Shown: positions 51,719 to 61,008 of the stretch, piece by piece | Position numbering within the stretch: the stretch's first letter is position 1 | Layout: every line of letters starts with the position of its first letter | Assembly (NCBI GenBank): GCA_964386635.1 | Contig: CAYLRO010000002.1 | Coordinates: 1-64,000 of the forward strand | Length of the DNA stretch: 64,000 bases | Direction of reading: 5' to 3' | From: Sabulitectum sp964386635 | GTDB taxonomy: Bacteria > Fermentibacterota > Fermentibacteria > Fermentibacterales > JCC-6 | The notes under the pieces: model-generated | The model's input: only the letters and a program-made list of their open reading frames with translations | The model's database searches: none | What the model was told of the DNA's origin: nothing | Position numbers and translations under genes: made by a program

Positions 51719-53305
51719 ATGCAGATGAGGGTTCTTTCTGTTCTGTGCCTGACATGTGTCCTGTGCGGCATATCGTGCCTCTCCACCAGCCCGTCTTCCA
51801 GTGAGTTTCTTATAACAGATATTCAGTTCACAGGTGATTCCGCAGGAACAGGTTCTTCTCTGCCTTTCTGTGAGTTCACCCTTCTATGGACCGTACCGGA
51901 AAACGGCGGCACACTCTTTTACACTCTCTACAGATCTCCCTCTTCCTCTATTCAGGCTGATCCTTCAGTTGCAACTGTGGTGGGTGTTACAGCAGACAAC
52001 ACAGGAACAGATTCCAGTGAGCTTGAATGGGGAACGGACTACTTCTATGCGGTACTTGCTGAGAACAGTGCCGGGGACTCCTGGTGGAGCAGCGAAGTAT
52101 CTTCATCAACACCTGTCTCTCCGTTTCCAGCCCCATGCCAGCTCTCGCAGTTGAAAACAGGTTTCACCGAATGCTCTCTTAGCTGGACTGCTGCAGAGGA
52201 GGGTTTTAAGTCCTATACTGTTTTACGGTCCACGGAGCCCGGCATTCCTGGAATTCTCTGGTATTCCGATACTCTTTATGCAACAACGGATTTGGACTCA
52301 GTCTTTTTCACCGATTCCCTGGCTTCATCTGTTGAATCCAGTTACTATGTGGTGGCTGTGGAAGATTCTTCAGGTTTATCCGGATTCAGTAACGAGGTGG
52401 AGTTCATCCCAGGGGGAGATGTGCCCTGGAGGATATCCGTCTGGAAGAGAGTGCTGGGGCTGGACGCTGACAACTACTCCGTAAGTGACAACGGGACCGG
52501 AATGTATACCTCCGTTAAGAGGACTGGTTATTCTGTAGGATATGTTCTGGATACTGCCCAGGGGGCACCTCTCAACCATCTCTGCGCTGATGTGGAGTTT
52601 CTGGGCGAGCTTTCAGACGGCTCTTTCGGAGTAGGTCTTGATCTCACCACCGGCCACAGATTCGCACTGTATCACAGTGATCTTTCAGAAGAGATTGTTT
52701 CAAGGCCCTTTCCACCTGTTCTGTCCATGGCTGATACAGAGGAAGGGCTTCTGCTGGGCACTGCATCAACCACAGAACTTCTGGATCAGATTTCTCTTGA
52801 GACCCTTCATACTGCAAGTTTCGGCTGCAGGGAGTTTATTCTTTCATCCGAAGGCAGTCGCGTGTTCGTTCTGAACAGCTCAGGAGTGCTCATGGTGAAT
52901 CTGCCTGATCTCTCTGTTGCAGCCGGTATTTCCGGAAGCTACTCCTCAATCCGGATGGGTTCTGATGGAAACATCAGGTGCAGCAGCAGCACAAGAGTTG
53001 AAGTGTATGATGCTGAATCACTTTCACTGATTCGGATGTTTGTCTTTCCACAACAGGCGGATAAAGATGAGGTGATCCTCCTGCCTCCTGAATGCAATGT
53101 GGTTTATGTACCGGTTTATGAAGATGACCGGCTTGTCTTCAGGGTCTGGGATACCCTCACCGGGGAGTCTCCCGGGTCCGTCCGGCCTGAGCATGTTGAC
53201 CTGGTTGATCTGGAGGACATTCTGGCGTCCCCCCAGGGGGATTTCCTGTGGTGTCTGGGATATCAGGCCGACATGTCCCGCACTCTCTTCAGAATATCCC
53301 TTTAG
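51719..53305 (+). CDS. Lipoprotein with fibronectin-type domains and a propeller-like C-terminus (paralogue 1)
   Basis: A 528-residue lipoprotein starting at ATG 51719 (an ATG two codons later is possible), with signal and lipobox-like LCGISC. Two fibronectin-III-like modules follow (about 30-130 and 135-230), each with F-T-L-L-W or C-S-L-S-W and a terminal Y-x-Y-A/V-V-x-A/V. The C-terminal half (about 240-528) has WD/Kelch-like strands (FGVGLDLTTGHRFAL, SRVFVLNSSGVLMVNLPD, GSDGNIRCSS). It is clearly paralogous to the next gene: both share FTGDS, the R-S-x-x-P-S-I-Q motif, VEFIPGGDVPWR and the final domain. Such proteins likely lie on the outer membrane. Confidence 0.7.
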   Translation: MQMRVLSVLCLTCVLCGISCLSTSPSSSEFLITDIQFTGDSAGTGSSLPFCEFTLLWTVPENGGTLFYTLYRSPSSSIQADPSVATVVGVTADNTGTDSSELEWGTDYFYAVLAENSAGDSWWSSEVSSSTPVSPFPAPCQLSQLKTGFTECSLSWTAAEEGFKSYTVLRSTEPGIPGILWYSDTLYATTDLDSVFFTDSLASSVESSYYVVAVEDSSGLSGFSNEVEFIPGGDVPWRISVWKRVLGLDADNYSVSDNGTGMYTSVKRTGYSVGYVLDTAQGAPLNHLCADVEFLGELSDGSFGVGLDLTTGHRFALYHSDLSEEIVSRPFPPVLSMADTEEGLLLGTASTTELLDQISLETLHTASFGCREFILSSEGSRVFVLNSSGVLMVNLPDLSVAAGISGSYSSIRMGSDGNIRCSSSTRVEVYDAESLSLIRMFVFPQQADKDEVILLPPECNVVYVPVYEDDRLVFRVWDTLTGESPGSVRPEHVDLVDLEDILASPQGDFLWCLGYQADMSRTLFRISL

Positions 53306-53369
53306 TTCAGCTGGAACCGGCAGAAAGCTGCCGACTATAATTCATATTGATTCTCTAAAAGGGGGCTGT

Positions 53370-54986
53370 ATGAAGCTGGCATTTTGTTTCGCTTTAATTT
53401 CGGTGCTGCTGTTATCTCTGACCTCATGTGGCTCAACAGGTCCTTCAGAACCTGATTTCCTTTTTACTTCCCTGGAGTTTACCGGTGATTCTACCGGGGA
53501 AGAACCAATATGCCAGTTTACGCTCATGTGGGAGTATCCTGTTCCAGACACGCGTTTTGAGTACACCGTCTTCCGAAGCCTGGTTCCGTCAATTCAGAGC
53601 GATCCTGAAGAAGCAGAAGCTCTTGCAACTCTTCTGACGCGAAACTGGATAGATTCTGAGAATATTGATTGGGGAACAGTTTACTATTATGCGGTGAGGG
53701 CCATTCCTGCTGAAGGATCCACCAGATGGAGCGACGAGATATCTGTTCAGTCTCCCGATTCACCCTATCCTGAACCTGTTGTACTTGATTTTGAAAAAGT
53801 CAATTTTACCTTCTGCCGTTTGATCTGGACTGAATACATGGAGGATGACTTTGCAGCATATCATGTTCTCAGAAGTTACCTTCCGGATATAGAAAAGAAT
53901 CCGTCATACATGCATGACACTCTGTTTACCACCTCAGACAGGGCAACTTTAACTTTTACGGATACCACATTAACGGCTCCGCCGGGTTATTTCTACACTG
54001 TTGTCACTGTGGACTCCACCGGCCTGGGTTCTTACAGTAATGTGGTGGAGTTTCTGCCTGGTGGTGACATCCCCTGGAGAGTAACGAGGATCGTTTCTAC
54101 AAACCCATACAGCGATTCACATTTTCACATAAGCTACATTTCTCAGGACCAGAGCTATTTCCTCACTTCGGTGGACAACTACGGTGCTAAATACATAGAG
54201 AAAAGAAGAAGCAGTGACGGCCAGTGGCTTGGAGCATTGGACTGTCAGGAAAGATGTTCTGCAGAACTCCTTAATGGAAACATAGTTGTGAGTACCGATG
54301 ATTGGTCCAGTGAAAAACTGACTGTTTACAGTCCCTCATTGTCAGAGCTCACAGCTGTTTCTGTCAGCTTCCCCATACTTGCACTGATTGACACTCCTGA
54401 AGGAATACTTGCATCCTGCCAGAACGAACGTATTCTATTCGACAGAGAAACACTGGATATTCTGCAAATCATTCCGATACCTTCTTTCAGTCGGGGTACG
54501 CTGTCTCCAGACGGGAACAGGCTCTATCTCACAAGCTGGAACGGTATAGTCACCGGTTACAGCTTACCGGATTTCAGCACCTTCGGTGAAACCGGGTCCG
54601 GTTTCAATGACGCTTACATCGATTCAGATGGGAATTTGTGCTGCGCAGGAGATTTTGGCACTGCAGTTTATAACGGAGCAACACTTGAGCTGATTGATCA
54701 GTATGACTTTCCTTCGGATATAACGCCTCTTCAGGGGGTAAGTTTCCTTAAGCCCGGCGGCGGATACGTTTACGGCTGGGATTACCAGGACGCTCCCGGT
54801 GGAGGCAGTTTCATTATTTATGTACTTGATTCAGAGGAGAAAGAGCTTGCCGGAACAATTGCTGTGGAGGGAGAGGACATCTACGGCCCGGAAAGATTCC
54901 ACTCATCACCGGATGGATCATTCCTGTGGTTCTCCAGGCAATGTTATGACTCCAACCAGACCGTCTATGTGAGGCTGGGGATCTGA
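53370..54986 (+). CDS. Lipoprotein with fibronectin-type domains and a propeller-like C-terminus (paralogue 2)
   Basis: A 538-residue lipoprotein from ATG 53370, behind GGGGG, with lipobox LTSC. It aligns to the preceding gene across its whole length: LEFTGDSTGEEPICQFTLMW versus the first module, VFRSLVPSIQSDP, IDWGTVYYYAVRA, VEFLPGGDIPWR and a C-terminal propeller-like region (SPDGNRLYLTSWNGIVTGY, SDGNLCCAG). The two diverged after tandem duplication and differ in loops. It is preceded by no terminator and may be co-transcribed with the first copy. It converges with the PrsW gene, 7 bases apart. Confidence 0.7.
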   Translation: MKLAFCFALISVLLLSLTSCGSTGPSEPDFLFTSLEFTGDSTGEEPICQFTLMWEYPVPDTRFEYTVFRSLVPSIQSDPEEAEALATLLTRNWIDSENIDWGTVYYYAVRAIPAEGSTRWSDEISVQSPDSPYPEPVVLDFEKVNFTFCRLIWTEYMEDDFAAYHVLRSYLPDIEKNPSYMHDTLFTTSDRATLTFTDTTLTAPPGYFYTVVTVDSTGLGSYSNVVEFLPGGDIPWRVTRIVSTNPYSDSHFHISYISQDQSYFLTSVDNYGAKYIEKRRSSDGQWLGALDCQERCSAELLNGNIVVSTDDWSSEKLTVYSPSLSELTAVSVSFPILALIDTPEGILASCQNERILFDRETLDILQIIPIPSFSRGTLSPDGNRLYLTSWNGIVTGYSLPDFSTFGETGSGFNDAYIDSDGNLCCAGDFGTAVYNGATLELIDQYDFPSDITPLQGVSFLKPGGGYVYGWDYQDAPGGGSFIIYVLDSEEKELAGTIAVEGEDIYGPERFHSSPDGSFLWFSRQCYDSNQTVYVRLGI

Positions 54987-54993
54987 ATAGTTT

Positions 54994-55929
54994 TCAGTTC
55001 TTCCTCTTCAGAGTTATCAGCAGCACACCTGCAGTTACAGGCAGTGCTGTGATCAGCATGGCACCTCCCAGCACTGTGGACAGGTCAGCATCTTCAACTC
55101 CTGAACCAACGAGAAGACCCAGAATAATCAGTGCCCAGAAGACGCCTGACAGAACAAGAAGTGTAACACCGGCCACCCTCCTGCAGCCTGCTGATCTTTT
55201 GGAAAGCGGTTCCCTCAAGGGTTCATATTCCGGTTCTGCAGGCAGGGAAGAGGCAGCCCATCTGGCGGCTGATAAAGCCCTGCCTTTCTTCAGGTACCTG
55301 ATGCCTGTTATGAAGTAGAAAACAACCATGGGGATTACAAGCAGAGAAGCGCTTGTACCTGAAAGAGCAAATGTGTCGTAAGCGGCATGGAGCAGCCAGG
55401 GTATCAGCAAAGCTCTGGCAATGTTACCGGCTTTGTTCGAACCGCCGAACTTTGCCAGGCCCAGGAAGTACCCCATGAGTACTCCTGTGAATGTATGTCC
55501 CGGTATTGAGGTGAGAGCTCTGGCAATTCCCACGCCGATACCGTGCTCAAGAACGTAGAGGAGATTTTCCGCAAGAGCGAATCCGATGGAGATGGCTCCC
55601 GCATAGACAATTCCGTCATTGGATTCATTGAAGTTTCTGTTCCTCCACACGAAAAGGAAGAACACAAGAAGTTTTGCCACCTCCTCCACTGGTGCAATAA
55701 CAAGAAAAGACTGAAGGGCAGCCCCGGTAACACCTCCCGTTTGAAAGATTGAGAGTTCAAGAATCGGGACCTCCAGAAAAGCTGCAGGTATAACAGAAAG
55801 GCATCCCAGGAAGAGCATTTTCAGCACATAACCCAGCGGTTCTTTTTCATATCTGTCAAACCGGAGTATCCAGATCAGAAAGAGAACAGGGGGAGTTACC
55901 GCAAGAATGACAGGGAGCAGGATTCCCAT
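54994..55929 (-). CDS. PrsW-family intramembrane metalloprotease
   Basis: A 311-residue membrane protease of about eight hydrophobic segments. The family motifs are present. FLVIAPVEEVAKLL carries the E-E-x-x-K glutamates (about 80-87), ISIGFALAENLLYVLEHG gives F-A-x-x-E-N, GHTFTGVLMGYFLG the histidine motif, and LLHAAYDTFAL the terminal H-A-x-x-D. PrsW enzymes cut membrane proteins such as anti-sigma factors; no anti-sigma gene is near. It is the last gene of a minus-strand operon, 20 bases after the DUF1846 gene, with an SppA-like protease upstream. Confidence 0.9.
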   Translation of the reverse strand: MGILLPVILAVTPPVLFLIWILRFDRYEKEPLGYVLKMLFLGCLSVIPAAFLEVPILELSIFQTGGVTGAALQSFLVIAPVEEVAKLLVFFLFVWRNRNFNESNDGIVYAGAISIGFALAENLLYVLEHGIGVGIARALTSIPGHTFTGVLMGYFLGLAKFGGSNKAGNIARALLIPWLLHAAYDTFALSGTSASLLVIPMVVFYFITGIRYLKKGRALSAARWAASSLPAEPEYEPLREPLSKRSAGCRRVAGVTLLVLSGVFWALIILGLLVGSGVEDADLSTVLGGAMLITALPVTAGVLLITLKRKN

Positions 55930-55950
55930 TTTGCCTGACCTTTCAGCAAA

Positions 55951-57447
55951 TCAGTTTACATACAGTCTTGAACTGGCGAATCGGGGATCACTGGTGACAT
56001 TGATCCCAAGATTTCTCAGGCCGCTTTCGTCTCCGGAAGAAGGCATATGCGTCAGGTGTGCTTCGCAGTTTTTCAGATCGGTCAGTTTCTCCATGCCTTT
56101 TGCCGCGTCTTCTGAAGCAGCTGCGCTTACGCTGAGGGCAATGAGCACTTCCTCAAGGTTAAGGTGGAGGGGAAGTGATCCTGTTGCCTTCTTCAGGTTT
56201 CTTATGGACTGGATTATTTCAGGAGAGAGCAGGTGGGTTTTCTTGTCAATTCCTGCCAGGACCTTGACTGCATTGAGAACTGCAGCTGAAGACGCATGCA
56301 TCAGCGGTGAGCCTGTTCCTGTGACTATAGTACCATCCTTCAGCTGTATTGCAGCGGTTTTGGCCTCCGAATTTCCTTCTTTTCCGGCTCTCTTTTCAGC
56401 CTGTTCAACCACAGGACGGCTGTATCTGGTGAGATTGAGGTTGTTCATGAGAAGTTCTATCTTTTCAACGGTTTTGCTGTCTGCCAGACCCATTGCGTAT
56501 TCGCACCGGTACCGGAAATATCTTCTTATGATTTCCTGCCTGGCTGCATTGCGAACAACATCGTCATTCACAATACCAAAGCCGATTCTGTTTACGCCCA
56601 TGTCTGTTGGGGAGGCATAAGGCGCTTCCTGGCCGGTGATCTTTTCAAGAATCCTTTTCACCAGAGGGAAGGCTTCCACGTCTCTGTTGTAGTTGATGGC
56701 AACTTTTCCGTAAGCGTCAAGGTGGAAAGGATCCACCAGATTCACATCCAGAAGATCAGCAGTTGCTGCTTCGTAGGCGTCGTTCACCGGGTGTTTCAGT
56801 GGCAGATTCCAGACAGGAAAAGTTTCGAACTTGGCGTATCCCGCCTCAATGTTTCTCTGGTGGTCATGATAGAGCTGTGAGAGGCATGTAGCCAGCTTGC
56901 CGCTTCCAGGCCCGGGGCCTGTAACCACTACAAGGGGTTTTGTCGGGGGTATATAGTCATTCCTGCCATAGCCTTCTTCACTGACTATGAGATCTACATT
57001 GGTAGGATATCCCCTGGTGAAGTAGTGCCTGAAAACATCTACTCCTCTGTTCTTCAGTTTGTTCTCGAAAGCAATTGCTGAAGGCTGTTCTTCAAACCTT
57101 GTGATTACCACTCCCCGGAGCTGAATTCCCCTGGAACGGAAACCGTCAATAAGCATCAGCGCATCGGAATCGTAGGTTATTCCGAAATCACCTCTGATCT
57201 TTCTCTTCTCGATGTCTCCTGCATAGATGCAGAGAATTATCTCCGCCTGATCCTTCAGCTGCTCCAGAAGCCGGAGCTTAACATTGGGATCGTAGCCGGG
57301 CAGTACTCTGGCTGCATGATGATCAAACATCAGCTTGCCACCGAATTCAAGGTAAAGACGCCCACTGGAAGCCTTTACTCTTCTTACTATTTCAGTAGTC
57401 TGTTCCGCCAGGTACTTTTCATTATCAAAACCATTTTTCGCAATCAC
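55951..57447 (-). CDS. DUF1846-family protein
   Basis: A protein of about 498 residues. The start is placed at GTG ending at 57447, with GAGGGAG upstream, so that the product opens IAKNGFDNEKYLAEQT, the expected DUF1846 beginning. A TTG overlapping the upstream gene would add 17 residues. Family motifs include LYLEFGGKLMFDHHAARVLPGYDPN, the nucleotide-like loop VVTGPGPGSGKLATCLSQLYHD (about 175) and YDSDALMLIDGFRSRG. The family is conserved in many anaerobes and its reaction is not established; the glycine loop suggests nucleotide binding. It lies between SppA and PrsW genes. Confidence 0.9.
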   Translation of the reverse strand: MIAKNGFDNEKYLAEQTTEIVRRVKASSGRLYLEFGGKLMFDHHAARVLPGYDPNVKLRLLEQLKDQAEIILCIYAGDIEKRKIRGDFGITYDSDALMLIDGFRSRGIQLRGVVITRFEEQPSAIAFENKLKNRGVDVFRHYFTRGYPTNVDLIVSEEGYGRNDYIPPTKPLVVVTGPGPGSGKLATCLSQLYHDHQRNIEAGYAKFETFPVWNLPLKHPVNDAYEAATADLLDVNLVDPFHLDAYGKVAINYNRDVEAFPLVKRILEKITGQEAPYASPTDMGVNRIGFGIVNDDVVRNAARQEIIRRYFRYRCEYAMGLADSKTVEKIELLMNNLNLTRYSRPVVEQAEKRAGKEGNSEAKTAAIQLKDGTIVTGTGSPLMHASSAAVLNAVKVLAGIDKKTHLLSPEIIQSIRNLKKATGSLPLHLNLEEVLIALSVSAAASEDAAKGMEKLTDLKNCEAHLTHMPSSGDESGLRNLGINVTSDPRFASSRLYVN

Positions 57448-57484
57448 CGGAATTCTCCCTCTGGTTCTATTGTCCTGGTTTTTT

Positions 57485-59824
57485 CTATTCCATAACAATT
57501 ACAGGAGCCAGATAAAGAGGACCGGCGGTGTTCAGAAGAGGATCGTCTGCCAGCTCGGTTACTGTTTCTGCAATGGAGTTGAAGCCGAAAGGACTTAAGC
57601 TTATTGAACCAAACCCTGACGTTGCCGGATAAACCAGTATTTCAGGTTCGTTCTGGTCAATTCCCCCCAGATGAGCAGCGTATGCAATTGCATCAAGCAC
57701 TCCGCCATTGTAGTCAACAAGCCCCAGCTCAAGGGCATCCATTCCAGCCCAGACCCTTCCCTGTCCGATTGAATCCACTTCCTCAAAAGTCATGCCTCTG
57801 GATTCCGCAACGGTTCCTGCGAAAAGTTCGTATCCCTGACGCATTGCTGCGAAATGTCTGTCAAACTCGTCTTCGGTATATGGTTCGAAGGGGTTTCCCG
57901 GGTTTCCTGAAGGCTCGATTTCCACCTTTTCCACATTTATGCCGATTCTTTCCATAAGATCACCGAAAACGAACTTTCCGCTGATGATTCCGATTGAACC
58001 GGTTATTGTGGTTTTATCAGCAAAGATGGCATCTGCTCCACAAGCCATGTAGTAGCCTCCGCTTGCAGCAACAGCACCCATGCTTACCACAACAGGCATT
58101 CTTTCTCTGATGTTCTCCACTGCATGGAACATGTCAGCACTGGCCATGGCATCACCACCGCCTGAGTTTATTCTAAGGACTATTGCCTTGACCCCTGGCT
58201 GTGCAGCGGCACTCTCAAGCATGCTTACCACAGTTTCGCTGCCCATTGTTCTACCCATTATGGATGAACCGCTTTCCCCGTTTATTATGTTGCCGTCAGC
58301 CACCACAACGGCTACTCTGGGGTTTTCCCCCCACAGAGAAGGTGTTTCAGGAATCGAACTGTAATATCCGGTTGTCATGGAGGTAATCGATCTTCCAAGT
58401 TCATCCTCTACAAATTCCTCGAACTGATCTTGATAAAGCAGTGTGTCTGCGAGACCCATACCAACCATGGACTCACCGGCAAAAGGACTGTTGTTGAAGA
58501 GCACGCTCATCTGGGCCGGTTCAAGTCCCCTGCCTTCAGAAATACCTCTGACTATTTCACTCTTCAGATTTTCCAACAGAGCTGTTGTCGCTTCGATCTG
58601 GGAATCTGATATGGAGTATTCGGTGAGCATGTCACTGGCACTTTTGTAGTCTCCGATATGCATCAGGTCAGGATAGAGACCCAGTTTGTCCAGAAATCCC
58701 CTTACAAAAAATGTGTATCCTGTGAATCCGCGCACTGAGATCTGTCCCGCTTTGTGGATGCAGATTGCACGGCAGGCGCTTGCTGCATAGTATGAAGCGT
58801 TGTCGGCATACTCCATGTATCCGTATACAGGTTTACCGGCAGACCGGTAATCTGTCAGGACCTCTCTTAACTCTTCACTCTGGGCTGTGCTGAAAGAGTA
58901 GTCTGAAAAATCTACCATTACCCCTTTTATTGCATCATCCTGAACTCCTGCAGCAAGGGATGCGATGTTCTCAGTGAAGGAGGCAATTCTCGGACCCAGG
59001 AAGGTTTTAGAGGGCAGTTCATCACCGTGGTCTGTTGAAAAGGAAAGAAATTCCGGCAGCGGTTGAATGACACTTGGCCTTGCGTTGTCGAACATGAGTA
59101 TCTCACCTGTTGTACCGGTATAGTTCCCGTCAGGGATCTCTGCCCCTGCAGTAATTCCGGTCTTGCCGAAATCAAGCTGAAGCCCCAGGCTGAAAGTGTC
59201 ATTTTCACCGTAAGAACCCCGGATTGCCAGGCCGTCCAGAGGCCTTGCTTCTATTCCTGCAGCCCACCTGTCAGGGATAATCCCGGATTCGAACCTGTAG
59301 TCTCCAGTAAGTGTGACCATGTGATTGCCCAGTGGTCTGATTGCGACTCCTGTGATGTAGCAGTCATCAATATCCCCGGTTGCTGTTCTGGCGGTAGCTC
59401 CGAGGCCGATATGATCGTCCGGTCTGTAAGTAAGACCCAGTGTGACGAATTTTTCCCCTTCCTGGGCGTGGTTGTTTACTGTGGGATCGTACCAGGTGTA
59501 ACCGAAACCAGCGGAGAGATTGCCGGTTCTGAACGATCCTCCTGTTGTGAATCGTCTCAGGTTCTGATTGTCTTCCCACCAGCCTGTGAAACCTCCGGTC
59601 TTACTGTCCAGCGTTACCCTGTCAAAGTGTTCGAAGGTGCTGTCGCTGAGAACAAAACCCACCCGGATGGTGTTGGAAAGAAGCCAGGATGTGCCGGATG
59701 GATTTACCAGAAGAGAATTGTCCGCTTCAGGATATGCAGTCCACCAGAACGGGACAGATGGTCCTGGAGCAGGATCCATTGCCCATGAAAGAAGAACCGT
59801 CATTACCAGTACTGAAATGCTCAT
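57485..59824 (-). CDS. SppA-type signal-peptide peptidase fused to an N-terminal outer-membrane-like barrel domain
   Basis: A 779-residue protein with a signal-like N-terminus. Residues about 25-235 alternate hydrophobic and polar with repeated glycine and aromatic turns (GFVLSDSTFEHFDRVTL, LSAGFGYTWYDP, VTLGLTYRPDDHIGLGATA, FSLGLQLDFGKTGITAGAE), as in outer-membrane barrel strands. Residues about 285-730 are a duplicated SppA (S49) module. The lysine lies in MHIGDYKSASDMLTEY (about 395) and the serine in VSMGAVAASGGYYMACG (about 590), the Lys-Ser dyad expected for long SppA. SppA removes cut signal peptides in the membrane; an attached barrel is unusual. The gene follows an outer-membrane barrel gene by 13 bases. 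Confidence 0.85.
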   Translation of the reverse strand: MSISVLVMTVLLSWAMDPAPGPSVPFWWTAYPEADNSLLVNPSGTSWLLSNTIRVGFVLSDSTFEHFDRVTLDSKTGGFTGWWEDNQNLRRFTTGGSFRTGNLSAGFGYTWYDPTVNNHAQEGEKFVTLGLTYRPDDHIGLGATARTATGDIDDCYITGVAIRPLGNHMVTLTGDYRFESGIIPDRWAAGIEARPLDGLAIRGSYGENDTFSLGLQLDFGKTGITAGAEIPDGNYTGTTGEILMFDNARPSVIQPLPEFLSFSTDHGDELPSKTFLGPRIASFTENIASLAAGVQDDAIKGVMVDFSDYSFSTAQSEELREVLTDYRSAGKPVYGYMEYADNASYYAASACRAICIHKAGQISVRGFTGYTFFVRGFLDKLGLYPDLMHIGDYKSASDMLTEYSISDSQIEATTALLENLKSEIVRGISEGRGLEPAQMSVLFNNSPFAGESMVGMGLADTLLYQDQFEEFVEDELGRSITSMTTGYYSSIPETPSLWGENPRVAVVVADGNIINGESGSSIMGRTMGSETVVSMLESAAAQPGVKAIVLRINSGGGDAMASADMFHAVENIRERMPVVVSMGAVAASGGYYMACGADAIFADKTTITGSIGIISGKFVFGDLMERIGINVEKVEIEPSGNPGNPFEPYTEDEFDRHFAAMRQGYELFAGTVAESRGMTFEEVDSIGQGRVWAGMDALELGLVDYNGGVLDAIAYAAHLGGIDQNEPEILVYPATSGFGSISLSPFGFNSIAETVTELADDPLLNTAGPLYLAPVIVME

Positions 59825-59837
59825 CCCCTACCCCCTT

Positions 59838-60869
59838 TTAAAATGCACTGTTGAATCCTGTTGAGAGAATCATACCCTGGTCTCCCCATCCAGCGTCCAT
59901 TCTCATCATTGCCTGCTGATTGGCACCTATCCTGATGCCTCCGCCTGCATCTGTATGAAGATCGTCCATTGAAAGCTCACCGATGTTTTCCCCTGATCTT
60001 CCTGCCTCTGCAAATCCTGCCACGGCCAGAGTGAGTGCCGGTTGTCCATTCTCATCCTTCAGCGTGAGGATCCTTTGTCTTGCCTCGAATTGCCCGAGAA
60101 CCCAGGCTCCTCCGGTAAACCGGTAGTCGCTGTATCCTCTGAAGTCATTGTGAGCGCCAATGCCTGAAGTATAAGGCACAGGGGTTTCTTCAACATTGAA
60201 GTGTCTGTAGAGTCTGGTTCCTGCTGCCAGTTCTCCTCCTTCCCATGGCCTGACCTGGAGTCTGACCCTTCCAGAAATCCCTGAGTAAGATACATCACCT
60301 GCCTGGAAAAATCCCTGAGTTTCAAAGAGCAGATCGCCGTTTACCGGTACGGGAAACACCCCTGTAACAGCAGCGGATGCGCCTGCTGTCTGTGTGGGAT
60401 TGAACACTTCTCCCGGGATTCTTTCCCAGAGATAGCTTTCTTCTCTGTTGAATACAGATGAATGCCTTGCATCCAGTCCTGCAGAAACACTGAAGTTTTC
60501 AGAAAGAGGAAGAGTGTAGACTGATGTGAGATGAACCATTTCAATGTCCATTGTCGCGAAACTGTCCGGGTCAGTGTTGTTTCCCCAGCCGAACCAGTTC
60601 TTGTCCAGGATCTTTCTGCATTCAAGATTTGAATTGAGAATCCCCTGGTGAATCACCTGTGTAAGAGCAGGCTGGAACTTGATCACACCTGCAGTGCCGT
60701 AATAGGTATCCACGGAAAACATGGTAACCGGCTGATCTGATCCGATCTGTGTTACCAGGTATCCTCCCAGAAGGAATCCAGTGGATGAAGAGTAACCCAG
60801 TACGGGCAATACAGTAAAAGCCCCTGCAGCAGCTGCGGCAATTGACAGTATGAAAATAGCGTATTTCAT
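59838..60869 (-). CDS. Outer-membrane beta-barrel protein
   Basis: A protein of about 343 residues from the ATG ending at 60869; an ATG two codons upstream is also possible, and an in-frame extension further upstream has no ribosome site. A signal peptide (KYAIFILSIAAAAAGAF) is followed by alternating beta-strand patterns throughout (LLGGYLVTQIGSDQPVTMFSVDTYYG, LFETQGFFQAGDVSYSGISGRVRLQVRP, ALTLAVAGFAEAGRS), ending in MILSTGFNSAF with a C-terminal aromatic as in barrels folded by BamA. It may be a BamA-like or surface-antigen-type barrel without POTRA domains. It heads the operon with SppA, DUF1846 and PrsW. Confidence 0.75.
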   Translation of the reverse strand: MKYAIFILSIAAAAAGAFTVLPVLGYSSSTGFLLGGYLVTQIGSDQPVTMFSVDTYYGTAGVIKFQPALTQVIHQGILNSNLECRKILDKNWFGWGNNTDPDSFATMDIEMVHLTSVYTLPLSENFSVSAGLDARHSSVFNREESYLWERIPGEVFNPTQTAGASAAVTGVFPVPVNGDLLFETQGFFQAGDVSYSGISGRVRLQVRPWEGGELAAGTRLYRHFNVEETPVPYTSGIGAHNDFRGYSDYRFTGGAWVLGQFEARQRILTLKDENGQPALTLAVAGFAEAGRSGENIGELSMDDLHTDAGGGIRIGANQQAMMRMDAGWGDQGMILSTGFNSAF

Positions 60870-61008
60870 GGACATCTCCAGTCTGGTTTCTGATTTGCAT
60901 GGAACATAGTTGCTGCTGATGATTACAGAAAGTCGCCGGGAGAATGCAGTACTCTGCAGGGAACCTGATGGATTATATTGCTGCAAACCGTTAAACTGGA
61001 GGGTGGGG

